Positions 1 to 6,228 of a DNA stretch of 6,273 nt are shown one piece after another (the stretch's first letter is position 1; each line of letters starts with the position of its first letter). The notes beneath the pieces were generated by a model. The model saw only the letters and a program-made list of their open reading frames with translations. It searched no databases and was not told the DNA's origin. Made by a program: the position numbers and the translations under genes. The stretch comes from Ardenticatenales bacterium. GTDB taxonomy: Bacteria > Chloroflexota > Anaerolineae > Ardenticatenales > Ardenticatenaceae. Location of the stretch: the NCBI GenBank assembly GCA_013812995.1, contig JACCSL010000848.1:1-6273 (forward strand), in the 5' to 3' direction.

Positions 1-3000
1 GTCCAGAGCGCGCTGGGCATGAAGCAGGTCCTTACCGATCTGGGGGTTCGCTGCTCCATCGGTGTTGCCACGGGTCGCGTCTTCTGCGGTCAATTTGGCA
101 ACCAGATTCGCCGCGAGTACACGATGATCGGCGATGCGGTCAACCTGGCGGCACGGCTCATGCAGGCTGTGGCCGATGACATCCTCTGTGATGAGAATAC
201 CTATCTGGCTGCTCAGGAGCAGGTGCTCTTTGAAGCACTCCCTCCGCTCCCCATCAAGGGGAGGGAGGAGTTGGCGAATGCCTATTGCCCGCTGGGGCAG
301 CGCCTTCGCGTTCTGCGCCCGCAGGCCACGATGGTGGGGCGCGTCGCCGAGCATACTCTGCTGGCCGAGCAGCTTCAGAGCCTGATACGCGGTGGGCCAG
401 GTGGTCTTGTTCTCATTGAGGGCGAAGCGGGCATCGGCAAGTCGCGGCTGATGGAGGATCTGCGTCGCCAGGCAGAAACGATGGGGTTGGGCTACCTGAC
501 GGGAGCCGGAGATACCATCGAGAAATCGACTCCCTATCATGGCTGGAGGCTCATCTTCAGCCAGCTCCTGGGGTTGAATACGCTCCCCACCGTGGAAGCC
601 CGGCGGCGGCGCGTCCTGGCCCTGCTGGTAAAGGACAGCAAGGTGACTCATCTGGCCTCCCTTCTCAACGATGTGCTCCCGCTGGACCTGCCCGAGAACG
701 ACGCGACGAGGCAGATGACCAAGTCCGTGCGAGCGCAAAACACCCGCGACCTGCTGCTTCACCTACTCCAGCGCTCGGTCCTTCATGCCCCCAAACTCCT
801 CATCATGGAGGATGCCCATTGGCTGGATTCCGCCTCCTGGGCGCTGCTGCGAGCCGTCAGTCAGGAGGTCAAGCCGCTGCTTGTGGTGATTGCCACCCGC
901 CCGCTGGGAAAAGCCGCCCCTAATGATTATGCACGGTTGCTACGGGCGCAAGACACGCAACTGGTGCGCCTCACCAGCCTCACCGCCGAAGAAACTACCG
1001 CCCTTGTCTGCCAGCGTTTAGGCGTTAGAGAGCTACCCACCACGGTGGCGGGCCTCATCACTGAGCGGGCGGAGGGCAATCCCTTCTTCAGTGTGGAACT
1101 CGCCTATGCCCTGCGGGATGGTGGGTTCCTCCTGGTGGATGAGGCGAGCGGCACCAGCCAGCTCGCCCCGCACGCGGCAACCCTCCAGGACCTGCGCCTG
1201 CCGGATACAGTGCAGGGCGTGGTGACCAGCCGCATCGACCGACTCCCGCCGCCGCAACAGCTGTTGCTCAAGGTGGCCAGCGTGATCGGGCGCGTTTTTC
1301 CCTTTCGGCTGCTGCGCGACATTCACCCGGTGGAGGCAGACCGTGTAGGGCTCGCCACCCACCTGGCGTCCCTGGAACATCTGGAGCTTACCTCGCTGGA
1401 AAGCCCGGAGCCTGAGCTGGCCTATATTTTCAAACACATCATCACCCAGGAAGTGGCCTATAACCTGATGCTCTTCGCCCAACGGCGGCAACTCCACCGG
1501 GCTATCGCGGAGTGGTATGAGGAAAGGCACGCCGACGACCTATCCTCCTTTTACCCGCTCCTCGTTCACCACTGGAGCAAGGCGGAAGTCATTGGTAAGA
1601 CGATGGAGTATCTGGAAAAAGCGGGGGAGCAGGCCCTGCGCGGCTTCGCCAACCATGAGGCGGTGCGCTTCTTCAGCGAGCTGCTGCGGCTGGATAAGGA
1701 GGTCAAACCGTCCGATAAGGAAACCATCGTCGGTCTCTCTTTCCTGCACAGCATCACAGAGACACACTTCCAGCGCGCGCGCTGGGAGCGCCAGCTGGGC
1801 GAGGCGCACCTGGAGCTGGGCCATCTGGTGGAAAGTCGCCAGCATCTGGAAGAGGCGCTCGCGCTTCTCACCTGGCCGGTCCCCCGCTTGCGGGTTCGGG
1901 TCATCGGCAACTTGGTCATGCAGCTCCTGCGGCAACTCTGGCATCGGGCGAAGCCGGGCTGGTGGCCGCGCTACGCCCCGGAGGCCGACCGTGTGCTGTT
2001 GGAAGCGGCCCACACCTACCTACAGCTCTCCGAGATTCACTACTTTGCCAATGATAGTTTGATGACGGACTACGCCATCGTGCAGGCGCTGAATGTGGCG
2101 GAGCGGGCCTCGCCCTCCACGGAACTCGCGATGGCCTATGCCAACATGTGTATCGCGGTGGCGGGCCACATTCCTGGGCGGGGACTGGCGGACACCTATG
2201 CGCGGCTGGCCGTGGAGTTTGCTCGGCAGCTGGATCGCCCCCTGACCCTCGCTGCGGTCCTCTCGCGCGTGGGGGCCTATCGGCTCAGCATGGGGCAGTG
2301 GGGGGCCAGGTTGGAGTTGCAGCAGGCGGTCGATATCTGTCTGCGCTTCGAGGACCGGCGGCGCTGGGTCGAAAGCATGTTCAACCTGGCCCAGATCGCC
2401 TACTACCAGGGAGAGTTCTCGCACAGCGTGGCCCTGTGGGCCGAGGTCGACACCTGGGCACAGCGCAGCGAGAATCCGTTGCAACAGGCGTGGGCCTCCT
2501 GGGGGCAGGCCGAGGGATTGTTGCGCCTGGGCCGCACCGACGAGGCCATCAAGCGGCTCGACAATGCCCTGTCGTTGCTCGCTCAGAATACGGACTATGC
2601 CTCGGAAATTCGCGTGTATGGCCTGTTGGCGCAGGCTTACCTGTATCAGGGCAAGCCCGAGGCAGCTCGCCAGGCTGCCCAGACGGGCGCACGGCTGATG
2701 GCGCAATCCTCCCCTAAGCCCACCGCCCATTATCTGTTTGAGGGATACGCCGGGATGGCCGAAGGCTTTCTGGGCAGCAGTGAATCGTCCGGCTCGATGC
2801 TGGAGGAAAAACAGGCTTGTGATAACTTGAACCTCTACGCCTATATCTTCCCCCTGGGCCAGCCCCGCGCCCATCTCCTGCAGGGATGCTACTACTGGCA
2901 GACCGGGGAGCACGCCAGGGCGTACCATGCCTGGGAGCAAAGCCTTCAGGCAGCCAAGCGGCTGGCAATGCCCTACGAGGAGGCGCGCGTCCATCTGGAG

Positions 3001-3138
3001 CTAGGGCGGCACGTCTTTCTGGAGGAAGCTGCCCGTAAGCGCCATCTCACTGAGGCAAGCACTCTCTTCGAGCAACTCGGCGCGACGGATGAGGTCGCCC
3101 AGATACGGGCAACGCTCACTGATGAGACTGAGCGTTAA
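1..3138 (+). CDS. Class III (sAC-like) nucleotide cyclase - AAA/STAND ATPase - TPR protein, 5' partial
   Basis: Frame 1 is open from base 1, so the ATG at 19 is internal and the start lies upstream of the window; 1045 residues are present (numbered from base 1). Residues about 1-95 are the C-terminal half of a class III cyclase domain, with GVATGRVFCG at 21-30 and YTMIGDAVNLAAR at 40-52. N48 and R52 match the transition-state Asn/Arg pair. T41, seven residues before N48, occupies the base-recognition position and suggests class IIIb. An ATPase follows: Walker A GEAGIGKS (141-148), Walker B LLIMED (266-271), a GNPFF motif (359-363) and a winged-helix-like part (about 400-480). From about 545 to the end the protein is helical, Leu/Ala-rich and TPR-like. 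The order resembles animal soluble adenylyl cyclase and bacterial multidomain cyclase/ATPase regulators. Probably a cytosolic signalling protein making cAMP; the metal-binding aspartates are outside the window, so activity cannot be judged. ATP versus GTP preference is inferred. Confidence 0.92.
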   Translation, partial: VQSALGMKQVLTDLGVRCSIGVATGRVFCGQFGNQIRREYTMIGDAVNLAARLMQAVADDILCDENTYLAAQEQVLFEALPPLPIKGREELANAYCPLGQRLRVLRPQATMVGRVAEHTLLAEQLQSLIRGGPGGLVLIEGEAGIGKSRLMEDLRRQAETMGLGYLTGAGDTIEKSTPYHGWRLIFSQLLGLNTLPTVEARRRRVLALLVKDSKVTHLASLLNDVLPLDLPENDATRQMTKSVRAQNTRDLLLHLLQRSVLHAPKLLIMEDAHWLDSASWALLRAVSQEVKPLLVVIATRPLGKAAPNDYARLLRAQDTQLVRLTSLTAEETTALVCQRLGVRELPTTVAGLITERAEGNPFFSVELAYALRDGGFLLVDEASGTSQLAPHAATLQDLRLPDTVQGVVTSRIDRLPPPQQLLLKVASVIGRVFPFRLLRDIHPVEADRVGLATHLASLEHLELTSLESPEPELAYIFKHIITQEVAYNLMLFAQRRQLHRAIAEWYEERHADDLSSFYPLLVHHWSKAEVIGKTMEYLEKAGEQALRGFANHEAVRFFSELLRLDKEVKPSDKETIVGLSFLHSITETHFQRARWERQLGEAHLELGHLVESRQHLEEALALLTWPVPRLRVRVIGNLVMQLLRQLWHRAKPGWWPRYAPEADRVLLEAAHTYLQLSEIHYFANDSLMTDYAIVQALNVAERASPSTELAMAYANMCIAVAGHIPGRGLADTYARLAVEFARQLDRPLTLAAVLSRVGAYRLSMGQWGARLELQQAVDICLRFEDRRRWVESMFNLAQIAYYQGEFSHSVALWAEVDTWAQRSENPLQQAWASWGQAEGLLRLGRTDEAIKRLDNALSLLAQNTDYASEIRVYGLLAQAYLYQGKPEAARQAAQTGARLMAQSSPKPTAHYLFEGYAGMAEGFLGSSESSGSMLEEKQACDNLNLYAYIFPLGQPRAHLLQGCYYWQTGEHARAYHAWEQSLQAAKRLAMPYEEARVHLELGRHVFLEEAARKRHLTEASTLFEQLGATDEVAQIRATLTDETER

Positions 3139-3150
3139 GCTGAACGCTCA
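3129..3150 (+). repeat. Inverted repeat across the cyclase stop codon, possible 3' hairpin
   Basis: TGAGCGTT (3129-3136) and AACGCTCA (3143-3150) are perfect reverse complements separated by six bases (AAGCTG). The TAA stop (3136-3138) begins at the last base of the left arm. No T-run follows (TCGTGGCAAT), so it is not a canonical intrinsic terminator. It may act as an mRNA 3'-end stabiliser or as a weak or factor-dependent terminator. The repeat is certain; the role is a guess. Confidence 0.45.
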
Positions 3151-3245
3151 TCGTGGCAATACCACCCGCTCCATCTTGCCCCCTATTCCCGCTTTCCTCC
3201 ATTCTACCTCACCTCCTAAAAACTTGAATCGCCCCAGAATTTCCA

Positions 3246-3274
3246 TTGCCCCTGCCGTCCCTCCCTGCTACAAT
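3246..3274 (+). promoter_or_regulatory. Candidate sigma70-type promoter for ftsK
   Basis: TTGCCC at 3246-3251 and TACAAT at 3269-3274 are separated by 17 bases and match the -35 and -10 consensus at 4/6 and 5/6. Transcription would begin near 3281, giving a leader of about 26 bases before the ATG at 3307. The 168-base gap between the cyclase stop and ftsK, with a hairpin at its left end, fits an independent promoter. The rest of the gap (about 3151-3245) is C/T-rich and shows no gene. Confidence 0.5.
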
Positions 3275-3306
3275 ACGATCTGGGAACAGATGTTCGGGGG
3301 ATAACA

Positions 3307-5670
3307 ATGGCATCAAAGGCAGCGACAACAACCAAGGGACCCAAGCAGAAACGCAGTCCTTCCACGAAAAACAAGGGGCAGAGCCACAAGGCAGAGCCGC
3401 CCTTTATTACCCTGGACCGCCTGATTGATTTCGCGGGGATCCTCATTGCCCTGGTCGGTGTCTTGACCGGGCTGGCGATGATACCTAGCAGCGAACCCTC
3501 GCTGGCCCAACCCTGGCTGGACTTCCTCAGCCGGGTGCTAGGCGTTGGCACCTTCGCGTCGCCCTTTGCGATGCTGGGATTCGGGGTCTGGCTCATGGCA
3601 CGCCGCTTCGAGAATGCGCCGGCCCCACCCTGGTATCGACTCCTGGGCGGCTTTCTTTTCGCCCTGTCGCTGCTCGCCCTGATCGCCCTCTACGAAAACT
3701 GGGGGGTCGAGGGCGAGGCGGCAAATAGTGGTGGGCTTCTGGGCTTCTATCTCATGTCGCTGCTGGTGCTGGCGGTGGGACGCGTCGGGGCGCTGGTCGT
3801 GCTCCTCTTCATCAATCTTCAGGGGCTTCTCTTTCTGCTGGAGCGGTCACTGGCGGACGTGGGGCGCGCTTTGAGCCATCTCCGGCTGCCTCGTCGCGCC
3901 CCGGCGGCGCTGGCCCGCGACGCTTTCACCGGGCCGGACACGCGCAACGCGATTCAATTGTCGCTCCCCTCAATCATCGAGGTGCGCGAGCAGACTCGGG
4001 CATGGTGGGAGCAGTTTGTGCGCCTGAGCGAGAGCACGGGCAGCCGCAAACCAACCCCTGTCGCTCCGCCAACGCCTAATTCTCCGACAGCAACCACCCC
4101 ACCCATGTCCTCCTCGTTCGTATCGGACACGCCCTGGCGGCTGCCTCCCTGGCCCTCACTCCTGGAAGAAAGTCTCGATACGGACGTCAACTTGAACGAC
4201 ATCCGTACCAAAGCAATCATCATCGAAGAGACCTTGGCCCACTTCGGGGTGCCCGCGCGGGTCATTGAGGTCAACCGGGGGCCAACCGTGACGCAGTACG
4301 GCGTGGAGCCGGGCTTTATCCGCAAACAGATGCGCGGCGGAGTCGAGCGAACGATGAAGGTCAAGGTGTCGGCAATCACGCACCTGCAAAACGACCTCGC
4401 GCTGGCGCTCTCGGCGGCGCGCATTCGCATCGAGGCACCGGTGCCCGGCCAGAACTATGTGGGCATCGAGGTGCCCAACGACCACGCCACTGCCGTCACG
4501 CTGCACGGGACAATGGAAAGCGAGGAGTTCCAGGCGCTGGCCGCCCCGCTGAAGGTGGCGCTGGGGCGCGATGTCATGGGCAATATCGTTATGGCGGACC
4601 TGGCGAAGATGCCCCACCTGCTCATCGCGGGCTCGACGGGTTCCGGCAAGTCGGTCTGCATCAACTCGATTATCTGCTGCCTACTCTGCAACAACACGCC
4701 CGACCAGTTGAAGCTGCTCATGGTGGACCCCAAGATGGTGGAACTCGTTGGCTACAATGGGATTCCGCATCTGATTGTCCCCGTGGTCACCGAGCTGGAC
4801 CGCGTGGTGGGGCTACTACGCTGGACCGTGACGGAGATGGAGCGGCGCTACAAGCTCTTCTCGGAGCGGCGCGTGCGCAACCTGGAGGGGTACAACAGCA
4901 AGGCGCTCAAAGAGGGGCAAAAGCCGCTCCCCTATCTTGTACTGATTATCGACAAGCTGGCGGACCTGATGATGGCCGCCGCCGACCAGGTGGAGTCGAT
5001 GATCTGCCGCCTGGCGCAGATGGCGCGCGCCACAGGCATCCACCTGATTCTCGCCACGCAGCGCCCCAGCGTGGATGTTGTCACCGGGCTCATCAAGGCC
5101 AATTTCCCGGCGCGCATCGCCTTCGCGGTGACGAGCCTGGTGGATAGCCGCGTCATCCTGGACCGTTCCGGCGCAGAGGCGCTGCTGGGGCGCGGGGACA
5201 TGCTCTACATCGGCTCGGACAGCAGCGTGCTCCGGCGGGCACAGGGCTGTTATGTCAGCGACCGGGAGCTGGAGCGCATCAATCACTTCTGGTTGGAGCA
5301 GGCGACAGAGCTGGCACGTGGCGCGCAGAGCCGCAAGGTCACACCAAAGAGCGAGAGCCACGTCGATCCCGTGCAGGAGGTTCTATGGGACGACCTGCTG
5401 GAGAGCGAGGAGGAAGCCCTGGAAGACCCGATGCTCGTCCAGGCGCGCGAGATTGTGCGCAAGGCGGGCAGCGCCTCGGTCTCCATGCTCCAGCGCCGCC
5501 TCCGCGTGGGCTACGCGCGGGCCGCGCGTCTCATCGACATCATGGAGGAAGAGGGCACCATCGGCACCAGCGAGGGACCAGGCAAGACCCGCGCCGTTCA
5601 CCGCGAGGGCGTTGAGCCAGGCAGCGACGACGACCCAGGCTTCGATCCCGCCTGGATCAACGAGGAGTAG
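3307..5670 (+). CDS. ftsK: FtsK/SpoIIIE-family DNA translocase with altered Walker B
   Basis: Membrane-anchored hexameric dsDNA pump of the FtsK/SpoIIIE family, which clears chromosome DNA through the closing septum. The ATG is preceded by GGGGG (3296-3300) six bases upstream and by a candidate promoter. The 787 aa resemble SpoIIIE-length members more than the ~1300-aa E. coli protein. Residues 1-35 are Lys-rich and cytosolic; four or five hydrophobic segments lie at about 39-59, 76-98, 110-129 and 143-178. A Pro/Thr-rich linker (about 240-275) follows. The alpha domain starts near 298 (ETLAHFGVPARVIEVNRGPT). The motor has Walker A GSTGSGKS (442-449), a VDPKMVEL motif, ATQRPSVDV and GAEALLGRGDMLY. 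Residues about 707-770 form the winged-helix gamma domain (MLQRRLRVGYARAARLID), which reads orientation sequences in known members. Oddity: Walker B reads IIDKLADLMM, with K550 (AAG, 4954-4956) where the family has Glu. Family assignment is very sure; motor activity is uncertain, and a second ftsK elsewhere in the genome is possible. Confidence 0.95.
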   Translation: MASKAATTTKGPKQKRSPSTKNKGQSHKAEPPFITLDRLIDFAGILIALVGVLTGLAMIPSSEPSLAQPWLDFLSRVLGVGTFASPFAMLGFGVWLMARRFENAPAPPWYRLLGGFLFALSLLALIALYENWGVEGEAANSGGLLGFYLMSLLVLAVGRVGALVVLLFINLQGLLFLLERSLADVGRALSHLRLPRRAPAALARDAFTGPDTRNAIQLSLPSIIEVREQTRAWWEQFVRLSESTGSRKPTPVAPPTPNSPTATTPPMSSSFVSDTPWRLPPWPSLLEESLDTDVNLNDIRTKAIIIEETLAHFGVPARVIEVNRGPTVTQYGVEPGFIRKQMRGGVERTMKVKVSAITHLQNDLALALSAARIRIEAPVPGQNYVGIEVPNDHATAVTLHGTMESEEFQALAAPLKVALGRDVMGNIVMADLAKMPHLLIAGSTGSGKSVCINSIICCLLCNNTPDQLKLLMVDPKMVELVGYNGIPHLIVPVVTELDRVVGLLRWTVTEMERRYKLFSERRVRNLEGYNSKALKEGQKPLPYLVLIIDKLADLMMAAADQVESMICRLAQMARATGIHLILATQRPSVDVVTGLIKANFPARIAFAVTSLVDSRVILDRSGAEALLGRGDMLYIGSDSSVLRRAQGCYVSDRELERINHFWLEQATELARGAQSRKVTPKSESHVDPVQEVLWDDLLESEEEALEDPMLVQAREIVRKAGSASVSMLQRRLRVGYARAARLIDIMEEEGTIGTSEGPGKTRAVHREGVEPGSDDDPGFDPAWINEE

Positions 5671-5721
5671 CTGTCATTCGTCGTCAGCTGTTGCCGATTC
5701 TCTCCGTAACAAGTGGTCTTT

Positions 5722-5748
5722 CGTAGCCAAAATGCTACCTAAACGTAG
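5722..5748. promoter_or_regulatory. Possible regulator-binding repeats upstream of the leader promoter
   Basis: GTAGC (5723-5727) and GCTAC (5734-5738) form a perfect inverted repeat with a six-base spacer, and CGTAG recurs at 5722-5726 and 5744-5748, 22 bases apart (about two helical turns). The cluster ends 12 bases before the -35 box at 5761, where activators often bind. It has no T-run and so does not look like a terminator for ftsK. The repeats are short enough to be chance. The rest of the ftsK-to-promoter gap (5671-5721) shows no other clear signal. Confidence 0.22.
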
Positions 5749-5760
5749 AGAAATCGTTGG

Positions 5761-5789
5761 TTGACTTTACCCTCACACCCCCTTATACT
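5761..5789 (+). promoter_or_regulatory. Strong sigma70-type promoter of the leader/SWIM unit
   Basis: TTGACT (5761-5766) and TATACT (5784-5789) each match the consensus at 5/6, with the optimal 17-base spacer. A start near 5796 would leave about 25 bases of leader before the ATG at 5821. This is the best promoter in the window and the only good one upstream of the SWIM gene. Confidence 0.75.
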
Positions 5790-5820
5790 TTGACCATTCT
5801 TAAGGAAGGAGGTGAGGACA

Positions 5821-5883
5821 ATGCGAGAAAAAATAAGTGGTTCGGTTGCCCGCACCAACTTCAACAAACGCCCTTGCGACTAA
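5821..5883 (+). CDS. 20-residue leader peptide ORF
   Basis: A short ORF from ATG 5821 to TAA 5881-5883, beginning MREKISGSVA and ending NKRPCD. AAGGAGGTG (5806-5814) gives a near-perfect Shine-Dalgarno, with GGAGG eight bases before the start. It sits 25 bases after the predicted transcription start. The peptide is basic and polar, with no signal or membrane segment and no recognisable domain. Its last five codons overlap the 5' arm of the downstream terminator and its stop lies in the loop. It is therefore more likely a cis-acting leader peptide than a protein with its own function, although a small functional peptide cannot be excluded. A single Cys codon is next to last; there is no run of repeated amino-acid codons as in classic biosynthetic leaders. 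Confidence 0.55.
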   Translation: MREKISGSVARTNFNKRPCD

Positions 5884-5905
5884 AAACTGCGCGGGCGTTT
5901 TTTTT
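5866..5905 (+). terminator. Intrinsic terminator between leader ORF and SWIM gene
   Basis: AAACGCCC (5866-5873) pairs with GGGCGTTT (5893-5900). A TT bulge (5874-5875) then separates a further GCG/CGC pairing (5876-5878 with 5890-5892), leaving an A-rich loop (5879-5889). Eight T (5898-5905) complete a canonical rho-independent terminator. It lies inside the transcription unit, upstream of a gene with its own ribosome-binding site, which points to regulated read-through. Confidence 0.82.
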
Positions 5906-5934
5906 GTTCACCTACCCCTCAAGGAGGAACACGA

Positions 5935-6180
5935 ATGATCGATTCCGGGATGATCAACAAGATTCAGAAGGCAAAAGAATACGCAGCTGAGCCGCGCCGC
6001 ATCCAGTTCCACAGCTTCAAGGTTCAGTTCGATGGCATGAACGACGGTCACGCGGTGGAGTACAAGGAAGGCAACTGGGAGTGCGATTGCAACTACTTCC
6101 GGGGCCACGGCGTGTGCAGCCACACGATGGCGATGGAGCGCGTTCTGGGCGTCATGCTTCCCTCCCCCGTTTCTGTCTAG
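5935..6180 (+). CDS. Small SWIM zinc-finger protein
   Basis: An 81-residue protein whose ATG is preceded by AAGGAGG (5921-5927) seven bases upstream, which settles the start. The N-terminal half (MIDSGMINKIQKAKEYAAEP) looks helical. The middle looks like beta strands (HSFKVQFDG, HAVEYKEGNWECDC). Residues 50-63 carry a full SWIM signature: C50, C52, C61 and H63, i.e. C-x-C-x8-C-x-H, followed by the helix TMAMERVLG. SWIM domains bind zinc and are thought to contact DNA or protein; most known members are parts of larger proteins such as MuDR-type transposases, SWI2/SNF2 ATPases and MEKK1. Here the domain is almost the whole protein, so it may be a cytosolic nucleic-acid-binding or adaptor protein; the specific function is unknown. 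It is probably cotranscribed with the leader ORF from the promoter at 5761. The C-terminus (MLPSPVSV) looks natural even though the IS begins right after the stop. Confidence 0.88.
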   Translation: MIDSGMINKIQKAKEYAAEPRRIQFHSFKVQFDGMNDGHAVEYKEGNWECDCNYFRGHGVCSHTMAMERVLGVMLPSPVSV

Positions 6181-6193
6181 TACGGTAGGGCCT

Positions 6194-6228
6194 AAAAGAG
6201 GCAAGGGTTAAGCAGCCAGCGCCTTGCC
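6194..6228 (-). terminator. Intrinsic terminator of the IS630 transposase gene
   Basis: Read on the minus strand, GGCAAGG (6228-6222) pairs perfectly with CCTTGCC (6206-6200) around a 15-base loop that contains the transposase stop codon, and is followed by TCTTTT (6199-6194). The long loop and short T-run make it weaker than the terminator at 5866. It would stop transposase transcription before it runs antisense into the SWIM gene. Confidence 0.42.

Larger units (their letters stand above)
5796..5934 (+). promoter_or_regulatory. Putative translation-coupled attenuator leader of the SWIM gene
   Basis: The predicted transcript leader contains, in order, a strong Shine-Dalgarno, a 20-codon ORF, an intrinsic terminator whose loop holds that ORF's stop codon, and the Shine-Dalgarno of the SWIM gene. 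A ribosome finishing the short ORF would cover the 5' arm of the hairpin and could prevent termination, as in pyrBI- or ampC-type attenuators. In addition, GCCCGC (5848-5853) is perfectly complementary to GCGGGC (5891-5896) in the 3' terminator arm, so an alternative pairing that disrupts the terminator can be drawn. The elements are visible in the sequence; the regulatory mechanism is inferred. Confidence 0.5.

Noticed and set aside
19..21. ATG at 19 as start of the cyclase gene
   Set aside because: The frame is open to base 1 and residue 19 onward is already mid-domain, so the gene simply starts outside the window.
2148..2717. Overlapping plus-strand ORF of 189 codons
   Set aside because: Shadow in another frame of the TPR coding region, with low-complexity Gly/Ala/Arg-rich translation.
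2020..2994. Long antisense ORF (324 codons, minus strand)
   Set aside because: It lies wholly opposite the TPR region; GC-rich codons produce long open antisense frames, and the translation has no recognisable domain.
4816..5361. Antisense ORF of 181 codons opposite ftsK
   Set aside because: It runs opposite the most conserved part of the FtsK motor, with His/Leu/Arg-rich translation typical of an antisense shadow.
5859..5886. Second promoter for SWIM (CTTCAA-16-TAAAAA) inside the terminator region
   Set aside because: Poor match in both boxes, and the start would fall in the GC arm of the hairpin; kept only as the main alternative to read-through.
5906..5930. Hairpin GTTC...GAAC sequestering the SWIM Shine-Dalgarno
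   Set aside because: Only four contiguous pairs; the extension needs several single-base bulges, so it is unlikely to be stable.
5757..5990. 77-codon plus-strand ORF spanning the leader region
   Set aside because: It starts before the predicted promoter, has no suitable ribosome-binding site, and crosses the terminator and the start of the SWIM gene in another frame.
5908..6204. Antisense ORF of 98 codons opposite the SWIM gene
   Set aside because: The SWIM frame has a clear zinc motif and Shine-Dalgarno; the opposite frame has neither.
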